From: Tremella fuciformis
Lineage: Eukaryota; Basidiomycota; Tremellomycetes; Tremellales; Tremellaceae
DNA length: 64,000 bases
Direction of reading: 5' to 3'
Assembly (NCBI GenBank): GCA_032768795.1
Contig: CP136490.1
Coordinates: forward strand, 2,108,001-2,172,000
Position 1 is the first letter of the stretch; every line of letters begins with the position of its first letter. The notes under the pieces were generated by a model. The model ran no database searches, was not told the origin of the DNA, and saw nothing but the letters and a program-made list of their open reading frames with translations. Shown here one piece after another: positions 56,393 to 64,000 of the stretch. The position numbers and the translations under genes were made by a program.

Positions 56393-56467
56393 CATCCACC
56401 ACCACTCGACATAGCCTGAGCTCTATATGCAGGCAGACATGACATGCGGCTGCAGACAAGCCATGGA

Positions 56468-57853
56468 CTACACGCTGCCCTCGCCGATCACCTTGGTCTC
56501 GCCCCAGCTGACGGACCGTTTCTTCTTTGGCTCCGGCCTGCTTCCTCCTACACCCCCTGCCGCTGCCCCTGCGTCCGCCTCGACAGCTCCTTCGGCGCCT
56601 TCGGCCGCCTCTGCCTCCGCTGCCTCCTCCGCCTCGCCCTCCTCTAGCCGCCGGATCTCCTCGTCCAGATCCACGTCCTCCCGCGCGTGCCCGCTGACCA
56701 TCTCATACTCGCCCCCCCTGTCCCAGATAATCTGATCCACATCCTTGAATTCCGCCGGCATAAACAGATAAAACACGAGCACGCTGAGGCACGCGCCGCC
56801 CGTGAGGTCGATCAGGTAGTGGTGCGACAGGTACATGGTCGACCACCACAGCACGCCGACGTACGTCCAGTACACGGCCTTGAGCCCCGGGAAAAAATGC
56901 GCGAGGAAGAGCGCCTCCATGACCCCGCACCCCGAGTGCAGGGACGGGAACGCCCCGAATACGAGCGGCGCAGCGCCGAACGTGTTGCTGTATCCCGACG
57001 AGTGGAACACGCGGTCGATACGCAGTAAGCCGCCGGGCGATCCCGGCATGGCGTAGTTGGCCGGCGTGAGGCCGTGGATAATCTCGTACCCTACATGTCA
57101 GATCGGATTGAGAATGATCAGAGCTGGGGGGAGCTTACATGGCGCGGCGCAGGGGAAGACCAGCTGCGTCAGGACCCCCATGAGGTTCATGAACCCAAAC
57201 GCGCGCCCCCAGTACTGCACGGCGCCCTTGGGCCCAAACACCCACAGCACCGCGGCGACGATGAACGGCAGCGCAAAGTGCAGCACGCCGTACGGCAGCC
57301 ACGCCAGCACGTCCAGGAACGCGTTCGTATACCTCGTCTGGAGGTCGGATATGTTCGCCCCGTACAGCACGCTCTCGAGCGCCGGCAGCAGCGCGACGTG
57401 GATATTCGGCCGGTGGCCCGATGGGATGTAGCGCGCCGTGAAGAACGTGATGAGCCACGCGAACACCGGCGTCGCGGGCAGCACGAACTGCGACGTGAGC
57501 GGCACGAGCAGCGCCGCGGTATATACCACAGGGAGGAATATCTGGAGCAGGAGCGACGGGATGAGCCATAGTGCGAAGAGCGCGCAGGTGCCCATGAAGA
57601 TGTAGGGGAACGTGTTGGACGGCGTGAACCGGTGTTTGCGCAACTTTTGCAGTGTCTTTTGAGGGTCGGTTGATAGGTCCAGTCGCTGAACCGCGGCGGT
57701 GAGTGCCAGTATGAGCGGCGCGGGGGAGGTGGGGAGCGAGGGGAGCGGAATGGAGAGCCGCCGTAGGAGGCGCAGGAGGGGCGAGAGGATCATGCGTGGG
57801 ACAGAGGCGGAGGGTGGGGAGGGGGTGACGGAGGGCAGAGCGGGTCGGGACAT
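56468..57853 (-). CDS. AUR1: Inositol phosphorylceramide synthase catalytic subunit
   Basis: Exons 57139-57853 and 56468-57090 give 445 residues. Several hydrophobic segments span the middle (FPYIFMGTCALFALWLIPSL, AFLDVLAWLPYGVLHFALPF). Catalytic motifs of the Aur1/IPC1 lipid phosphatase-like family are present: SSGYSNTFGAAPLVFGAFPS followed by LHSG, and SHHYLIDLTGG. The enzyme transfers phosphoinositol from phosphatidylinositol to ceramide in the Golgi, an essential fungal sphingolipid step and the target of aureobasidin A. The C-terminus is acidic and Ala-rich, then basic (PEPKKKRSVSWGE). The single intron is 48 nt. Confidence 0.95.
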
Positions 57854-58116
57854 GGTTCCGGGGTTGTTGGCGGCAGTTCGGCGGCCCACGCAGTCTCTGC
57901 AACGCTCAGGGGACCCCGATGTCAAGTCTTCAGTTGGCGAGAAAGCCCTCGTCGCCGTCGTCGTCGTCGAAAAGACATTCTCTCGCGTCAGTCTAACCTT
58001 ACGTGCCTATTCCGGTCGACCTGACAAGAGCTTGGCTATTTGTGCGCCTATTGCGATGCCCTCACACCTCGCGACCTGTTTTGCCTTTGCTTTCTCCCTC
58101 TTGACCCTCACGCATC
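57854..58116. promoter_or_regulatory. Divergent promoter, AUR1 and ARP9-like genes
   Basis: 263 bp between divergent starts, containing a CGTCGTCGTCG run near 57951. No clear TATA box. Confidence 0.4.
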
Positions 58117-59816
58117 ATGTCGTATCTGCTCAAAGACAACCAGGCGACCGTAATCCACATCGACGACGATATCATCAGGGCCAGCATAGGCCTGAGCGAC
58201 CTCTTCAACCGGCCGAGCATCGTGGGTCTATCTACAGGTAACAAAGTCGGGCTAACGCGCAGAGTTTACGCGCGTGCTATGGTGTACCCCGAGCAGGCTC
58301 AAGCAACGGCAGTGCCGATACGGGCGATGCCAAGGGCTGGCTGGTGGGTGAAGCACTTACAAACGTCCTCAGCCAGCCCGGAGGGGAGGACAACGTCGAG
58401 CTCCGATGGCCATTTCAGCCCACTACGCCTGAAGATTGGGAAGGGAGGGAGTATATCCTGTAAGCCGCTCACTGGGTCCAGGGTCGTGCTCACGGCCAGA
58501 ACCCATCTGTACTCCTTACTGAACGTGCAAATCCCCAGCAACACCTCGCCCCTGCTGCTCATTCCACCAGCTTCTCCGCCGACTCTGCCCCTCACCCACC
58601 AGGCTCTTTACACCCAACTCGCGTTCGAAGTCCTCAACGTGCCGGGCTTCTCCCTCCTCCCGTTACCCCTAGCGTCGCTCTTCGCTCTGAACGCCACGAC
58701 CGGCTTGATACTGCATATTGGACGGCATACGTCGAGTGTGTGGGTCGTGGTGGATTCGGTGGTACGGTGGGACGCGTGTGTCTCGGTGGATGTGGGACAA
58801 GAGCACTGCGAGCGCGCGCTGGAGGGCCTCCTGATGGCGGATCCAGCGCTGGATGCCGACTTGAAGAAGGCAGTGGGGGAAGGCTGGGAGGACGGGCAGA
58901 AGCAAAAGCTCGTTAGGGAGGTGTGCGAGGTGATATGGAAAGAGTGTCTCGGCGAGGATGTCGAAGTGCCTTTTGTCACCGGGGGCAAAGGAGCAGTGGT
59001 CGGTCCCACCGAGCAGGAGGACGAGGAGCAGTTTGATGTGGCGAAGAAGTCAGTGTGCTCACGATATACGACACAATGACAGCGCTGATCGTCCAGGCTC
59101 ATTGGTGACCCTACCGCGCCAACAGCATCACACTCACACAAGTCGAAAAAGCAGCAAGCGGCAGCTACGGCAGCGGCTACCAAAGCTGCGGCGGACGCCA
59201 AGGCCGAGGCCGTTGCGGCAGCTGCATCCGACTTTATCTCTATTCAGATCCCATCGTTGCCTGAGAAAGATATTGGCGTTGGGCCCGTACGACACCGGCT
59301 CTGCGAACCTCTGCTTTCGCGACCGAATGGCAAGGAAGCACTGTGGGAGGGGATCGGCCGAACCGTTGCCAGCTCTGGACTCAGCCAACGAGAGCGACTG
59401 GAGATATGGGAGGCTATAGGGATTGTCGGTGATCTCGCCAGGGTCAAATGTCAGCTCACCCTCTGCGACAGAACACGGTTGAGCTGACATCTAGCATTCG
59501 GTCCGGCTCTTATGACGTACCTCTCGCCCTTCCTGCTCAGCAGCGCCGACCTGCCGAGCGATACACAGCCCGCTCACGTCCGCCTCTTGCATATCCCGTC
59601 AGTCCTCTCGTGCTAACTTGAGCCGGACTGACAGGCAGGGACTACTTTGCCAATTTCAAAGGGTCCACTTCGGACCTCGCACCGTTCCTTGGCGGCTCGA
59701 TGGTCGCCAAGGTGGCCTTTAATGAGAGTGCCGGACGGCATTGTGTCACCAAGGTGGATTATAATGCTCGTGGGCCCGCAGCCGTGTATGCGGTCGTGTC
59801 GGGGGATAGGGCGTGA
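58117..59816 (+). CDS. Actin-related protein, ARP9-like (SWI/SNF-RSC subunit)
   Basis: Exons 58117-58221, 58263-58459, 58500-59048, 59097-59449, 59495-59597 and 59639-59816 give 494 residues. The start (VIHIDDDIIRASIGL) and the GLILHIGRHTSSVWVVVDS segment match the two phosphate-binding positions of the actin fold, but with poorly conserved nucleotide-site residues, as in ARP9. LPLPLASLFALNATTG and the C-terminal GGSMVAKVAFNESAG also align in order with ARP9. A charged, Ala/Lys-rich insert (KKQQAATAAATKAAADAKAE) sits near residue 300. ARP9 works with ARP7 in chromatin remodelling. Membership is inferred from gene order of motifs, not from a search. Confidence 0.7.
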
Positions 59817-60751
59817 TGCATCCGTGACAAAGGCTACTGACAATTTCTGACCGAGTCTCTGCCATAAAGCGTCCTTTTCGGACGCGACTGATATTGTCGC
59901 GCGTGTCTCGACCCCTGACTCTATTGTACTGTCGACCCTGAGTGAGCCGTTGTTGAGCAGGTGTCGGTGTTTCGATTTGATGTATGTTCCGGTCGCGCGT
60001 AGTGCTATTGAGGCTGAGCCGGGTGTGGTCCTCCACATGGTTCTCGTAGTGGTGAGTATGACACGAGAGGAACCGTAAGGAGGGTGCAGAGACGCACGGA
60101 AGAGGCAGTCGTCTACATGTTCGGCGGGGAAGCAACCCGTCATGCAATGGTCTTCTATTCTTTGAGTGCTTATTCTGCTATGAGTACATAACCCACTTCG
60201 GACTCATTATTGTGAATCAACAAGCGGGAGTTATAGCGTTCTGAATCTGGGACGACAGACTGAGTCTCGTAGTAGGCTGTTGTCGCGCGATGTGAACAGT
60301 CGATAGGAATACGTGTGAGGTTGGATGTCTTCATTGACTCGGATACTTGAAGGTGTACAAGGTCGTAAGGAGATCTATGGGAGCACGACGTCCGCAACAT
60401 AGCTCGTGAGCAGATGGCAGATCTCAGTGTAGCCAGGGCCACATTCGACTTTGAAGAGACAAAGACACCTGACAGTCGCGGACGTGTTCAGTGTACAGCC
60501 CTCTCGTAGTGTTGCATGGCCTGCCGGCGCCCATCACAACCTTGCACTTGGGGGCCGACGGACAAGAAGTGATAGCAATGGGTGTTGCTCTATCGATGGA
60601 GACCAGTCCGTCGTACAAGTACTTGAACAATCATCGTGTGTACACCCTCAGCACTCAGTACGAGTGTCTCGGTTGTACATGTCAACTAATGCTGTGCAGC
60701 GAAGACACGAGACAAGACAGATTTCATATCGTTACAACATCGCTAAGCGCT
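59817..60751. other. 935-bp convergent intergenic region
   Basis: Between the 3' ends of the ARP9-like and MAPEG genes. Short frames exist on both strands but none has a motif or consistent splicing. It is longer than other convergent spacers here (75-185 bp), so an unannotated non-coding RNA cannot be excluded. Confidence 0.4.
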
Positions 60752-61451
60752 TCAGAAGCCGTAGAGGCGATTTCCAGCCTGCACAAAGAGGGTCAGGCAG
60801 GTGATGACCCCAGTGAGGTACGCAGCGGACCGCAAGTTCCCCTTGAGATCTGGTGGAACATCAGCCCTACTACACGCTTCTTCCCAGGGATCGACATACC
60901 GTTCGTGCCGTTGCCGTTGATGTACAGCAGCGTATACGCCACCCTCGAACCGAGGTAGACGCCCGCAGCAATGTTGAGCGTAGCCGGCGTCAAGCGCGCC
61001 ACGTTCCCGGCGACCTGCCGTCAGCCTTCTCCCTCTCCCACAGCTCAGCTGCGCTACGGAGCGCAACGCAGTAGACCCACCAGGGCAGCGGCGAAGAAAG
61101 GCAGGTTGATAAAGTTGTTCTCGTTGGCCGCTTCGGCTCGGAGGTACGTCTCTTCCATCACCGGCGACAGCTTGGCATCTTTGATCTGCCTAATGTTCTT
61201 CTTTGGAAACTGCCGTCAGTCCCACCCATCACCATCACCTGGATTAACTTGCCGAGTTGTCCCATGCGGGTGTACCTGGTGCCCGCTCTTTGTTGTACAG
61301 CGCCTGAGCGTACATGTGAGGCGCGATCCTGCGCCTCAGTCCAGCACGTGTTAGAGCCCGGAGGAGGAGGGACGCACGCGATGAGCCATGCTGCGGGGAG
61401 CGCATAGAGGGAGAGGTTGTTGGCTGTGTTGAGACCTGCGATGGCGACCAT
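60752..61451 (-). CDS. MAPEG family membrane protein
   Basis: Exons 61378-61451, 61253-61328, 61081-61209, 60900-61014 and 60752-60849 give 163 residues, normal for the family. Four hydrophobic segments are visible: SLYALPAAWLIAIAPHMYA, INLPFFAAALV, ATLNIAAGVYLGSRVAYTLL and AAYLTGVITCLTLFVQ. The conserved polar part NENNFINLPFF between the first two is typical of MAPEG (membrane-associated eicosanoid/glutathione metabolism) proteins. An ER or mitochondrial outer membrane glutathione-dependent activity is likely. Intron 2 (61210-61252) uses a GC donor (GCAAGT). Confidence 0.85.
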
Positions 61452-61703
61452 TTTGCTGCTGCTCTTGCTCTTGTTGTAGCTACGAAACAGTAGGAATGCA
61501 ATCGCAACATTACAGAGAGCCATAGACCGAGCTGATGACGTCTCAGACCGGCAGCGCCGGATTCGCCACCCGGCCCCACGTGTCACCGAGCTCCTCAATA
61601 ACGCCGGTATTGCCGCTCAGCCAGGATTTCTGGGACAAGTCCATTCGATTCGACGTAGTCTCAGCGCCAACGACGAACGAGCAAGGCAACACATCACACC
61701 AAC

Positions 61704-62333
61704 ATGTCCCGCATACTCAACAGCCCGCGGCCCAACGCACTGCTCAATGCAGTAGCCGGCCCATCGCGCCTGTCACACTCTTCCCGGCCAACCCACCTTG
61801 TCCGAGTCGCCGCCGCGCGCAACTACGCCGCTCCGCCCGGGTCCAACCCCCACCTCGCCCCTACAGACAGCAAGACCGACATCCTGCGCACCCTGCTCTA
61901 CCCGCCCGAGTCCATCGCCCCCACGTCCTCATCGCCCGTTGGTGCGCACCACCCACAACACGCCGCGCGGGTGAAGCACATCATACAGGACCCCGAAGTG
62001 CACGAGACGATCGAGCGGGCGTACCAGCTGTACCGCCGCGAACAGCGTACGGCCCAGCAGGCGAGCCTGGAGGTCAAGTACGCGGCGATGGTCGAGGCGT
62101 GCGACGAGCTGGATCGAATGACGCAGAGTGGGGAGTTGGCGAGGGGGGTATATGATCGGGCGATGGCGCGGACGGCGGGGCCGGTGGAGAAGGTCGAGGG
62201 GAAGAAGAATAGCCCGGAGAGCAGGTTCAGCGAGGCGAGACTGGAGGGCTTGTTCCCGAGGGAGATGTGGGTGCCGACCGAGACGAGGGGCAAAGGGTGG
62301 AATTATGACTGGAAGCGGCCGGGCTCTGCGTAG
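61704..62333 (+). CDS. MRPL28: Mitochondrial large-subunit ribosomal protein mL40
   Basis: Intronless, 209 residues, ATG at 61704. The N-terminus (MSRILNSPRPNALLNAVAG, then RVAAARNYA) is a basic import presequence. The body is helical: VKHIIQDPEVHETIERAYQL, then YRREQRTAQQASLEVKYAAM, then CDELDRMTQSGELARGVYDR, ending in FPREMWVPTETRGKGWNYDW. This order and the final aromatic segment match fungal MRPL28 (mL40). The gene is divergent from the MAPEG gene, 252 bp apart. Confidence 0.8.
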   Translation: MSRILNSPRPNALLNAVAGPSRLSHSSRPTHLVRVAAARNYAAPPGSNPHLAPTDSKTDILRTLLYPPESIAPTSSSPVGAHHPQHAARVKHIIQDPEVHETIERAYQLYRREQRTAQQASLEVKYAAMVEACDELDRMTQSGELARGVYDRAMARTAGPVEKVEGKKNSPESRFSEARLEGLFPREMWVPTETRGKGWNYDWKRPGSA

Positions 62334-62655
62334 TCTGTCATGCATTTTCGGGCTGTAAAGCACATGTTGCGTTCATCAGTGTGCGTGTGAGGTCGACCGC
62401 GACTTGTGCACTGATACTTGGTCCATTCCTGCCACTGCGGATGCCATAATCTATGACGGACAGTCTGTCGTCGAAATAGTCTTTGTGGCACATTGAACGT
62501 CCGACCCGCGACTCTCCTCGTGTCTTGGGCAAAAAATCGACAGTCTTCTGACGCCTGCATGCATCCTACGCCAGACTTTGCGCAAAACGTTGACCCACCA
62601 TTTACGGTGAGAGGGACGCAGGAAAAACAAAAGATTTGGCGGGTTCAACGTCTGT
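62334..62655. other. Intergenic region
   Basis: 322 bp between the mL40 stop and the tRNA gene. No supported gene or repeat. Confidence 0.4.
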
Positions 62656-62757
62656 TGACGAGGACGCGATTCGAACGCGCGCGGTTTCCCATGACGGTTG
62701 GATCTGGACGAATCCATCACCTTAACGGCACTCCTTAGACCACTCGGACACCTCGCC
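62656..62757 (-). tRNA. tRNA-Leu(AAG) with a probable intron of about 22 nt
   Basis: The acceptor stem GGCGAGG (62751-62757) pairs with CCTCGTC (one G-T) and is followed by discriminator A, the leucine type. The D arm TCC...GGA pairs around AGTGGTCTAA, an A-box match. The anticodon stem TGCCG leads into TTAAGG, anticodon AAG. A long variable arm (type II) and the T arm with loop TTCGAAT (B box) follow. A 22-nt insertion after position 37 fits a tRNA intron. The 3' anticodon stem CGTCA leaves one mismatch, so the exact intron borders are uncertain. Confidence 0.8.
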
Positions 62758-63088
62758 GCTTGATGTTTGCTAGGTCTTTACATCATGTATATAGACATAC
62801 ACAAGAATAATCGATTCTTTGTGCAGGCTCAACGACCCACGCCTGGGAGGAATGGGCCATCCCACGAGCAATACTCTGACAATGTCACAGATCTGCCTGC
62901 AGCACCTGGTTCACGCGGCGAGAGCTTCTGTCATAATGCGTCTCGCGCCGTCAGGAAACGCAGCTACAGGACGCAGTGCAGATACATACAACAGCAATAG
63001 TCGTGAACGGAAATATGGATACAAATGTACCAGTCCCCAGAGACCAATGCGACCCCAGAAAGAAAAGAGCACTCCCGTAGACAGTCTT
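62758..63088. other. Intergenic region between tRNA and MED10
   Basis: 331 bp, mostly upstream of the tRNA and downstream of MED10. No supported gene. Confidence 0.4.
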
Positions 63089-63810
63089 CTATGGGCCGGA
63101 TGTCCCATTGACCATTCCGTCAATCTTCGGCGGCTCTGGCTGCTCCTGCGACAAAGGAATTTCGACGATCGCCTCCGGTCGGATAGGATGATGCTTTCGC
63201 TCAGGCAAGGGTACATCCGGGAAACCAATCGAGAGGGCATCGTGCAACTGCCTCCGAAAGCTCTGTCAATCAGCTCTCACTTGCCAGTCATTGCGAAGCG
63301 GTGAGGGTTCACCTCGAGACCCAAGACACGTCCGAGGGCATACTGGTTCTCGCCCGTCGCTCGCGAAAGGGTCATCTTGGTATACCCATGTGGATTCCGA
63401 TTCCGATCTATGTTCCTACCCGTCAGCTCAGGTCCGAATCCCCCCTCGAAACAAGGAGGCGGACGGCTCACTCTATAACCTGGTGCGGTACGGAATCAGT
63501 CATCTGCGCCGAGAGCGCGTCGAGCTCGGCTAGGGTCTTGTTGATCTCTCCTCTGACGATCAGCATGAGCATAGGGACGTTACTTATGACGCGACGCAGC
63601 GACGCACAGTAATCGCGGGACGGCGCCCTCCATACCCTCGTTCACGTCCCCGGCGCAGATCTCCATCTCGAACAGGTCCTGGCTGAGCTTCAGCAGCGCA
63701 TCCTCGACTCTCGCCCGTATGTCCGCTTGGTCTGGCGGGCCAGAGGGCGGTGCGGGGGGCGGTACGACCGAGTGATCTGGTGTCGGTGCAGGCGACGGGA
63801 GCTGCTGCAT
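63089..63810 (-). CDS. MED10: Mediator complex subunit 10
   Basis: Exons 63608-63810, 63472-63552, 63313-63415 and 63089-63262 give 186 residues. A Pro-rich N-terminus is followed by the helical MED10 domain: ARVEDALLKLSQDLFEMEI, INKTLAELDALSAQMTDSV, VIENIDRNRNPHGYTKMTL and RATGENQYALGRVLGLE. The NP-x-x-YTK and ALGR motifs are characteristic. MED10 belongs to the Mediator middle module that links activators to RNA polymerase II. An in-frame ATG at 63891 would add 27 residues; the start at 63810 is preferred because the extension does not look conserved. The C-terminus after LPERKHH is low-complexity. Confidence 0.9.
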
Positions 63811-64000
63811 GACCGGCCGTTGAGAGCAGACATAGAATGCAGAGTTCGGCGATATCGCCGCCCAGAGCAAGGATTTATTCCCTCCGCCCATTTAGGCAAA
63901 ACATTTTTCTTTTTTTGTGTATCTCCAGGCACTCATGACCTCATACCCATCAGCATTGAATCTGCCCAGTCCAGCCTCTCACAGTCCACATTGTCCTGCA
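63811..64000. promoter_or_regulatory. Upstream region of MED10
   Basis: 190 bp to the window end. A poly-T run (CATTTTTCTTTTTTTGTG near 63902-63919) reads as poly-A on the MED10 strand, about 95-110 bp before its ATG. No other gene seen. Confidence 0.4.

Noticed and set aside
59613..60143. 176-residue minus-strand frame near the ARP9-like 3' end
   Set aside because: Overlaps conserved sense exons and has no motif.
62656..62757. tRNA-Ser assignment
   Set aside because: The D arm and long variable arm resemble serine tRNA, but the anticodon position reads AAG and the discriminator is A, both leucine features.

Overview
This 64 kb window is nuclear DNA of a basidiomycete fungus, most likely a tremellomycete yeast (Cryptococcus/Kwoniella/Trichosporonales type). 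The reasons are very intron-dense genes with 40-55 nt introns, frequent CTGAC/CTAAC-like branch sites, GC-rich coding sequence, closely packed genes, and gene families typical of the group. No database search was run; names rest on motifs and gene structure read directly from the sequence. Where exons are listed, I checked that donor, acceptor and reading phase fit and that the summed coding length divides by three.

Layout. 1-2566: the 5' part of a Ty1/copia retrotransposon on the minus strand, with gag-protease-integrase open to the window edge. 3235-9822: a minus-strand series of small orphan genes; at least five share a C-terminal motif and form an unrecognised tandem family. 10320-20000: a disordered acidic protein whose ATG is split by an intron, an unrecognised coiled-coil protein, a secreted/transmembrane EGF/furin-like cysteine-rich receptor-like protein, and a PIG3-type quinone oxidoreductase with GC-AG introns and a 6-nt exon. 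20196-25702: the meiotic helicase HFM1/MER3. 26603-32700: a bHLH factor, an FBXO9-like F-box protein, a histidine phosphatase and a Gly/Gln-rich protein. 32862-39071: class I myosin and the CAF1/POP2 deadenylase. 39414-42503: a Zn2Cys6 factor whose first three introns are multiples of three and stop-free, then 2.6 kb of non-coding DNA.

45133-50089: a 1142-residue disordered protein and a tail-anchored coiled-coil protein. 50277-52966: a GH15 family enzyme. 53008-55555: an apparently complete pogo/Fot1-like DNA transposon with 43-bp TIRs and TA target duplications. 55659-63810: mitochondrial bS18m, inositol phosphorylceramide synthase, an ARP9-like protein, a MAPEG protein, mitochondrial mL40, a tRNA-Leu(AAG) and Mediator MED10.

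Most of the window is housekeeping sequence in divergent or convergent pairs with short shared promoters. The unusual parts are the orphan paralogue array at 3-10 kb, the two apparently intact mobile elements, the receptor-like EGF protein, and a set of unusual splicing features (five GC-AG introns, a 6-nt exon, an intron-split start codon, stop-free introns across a zinc cluster).
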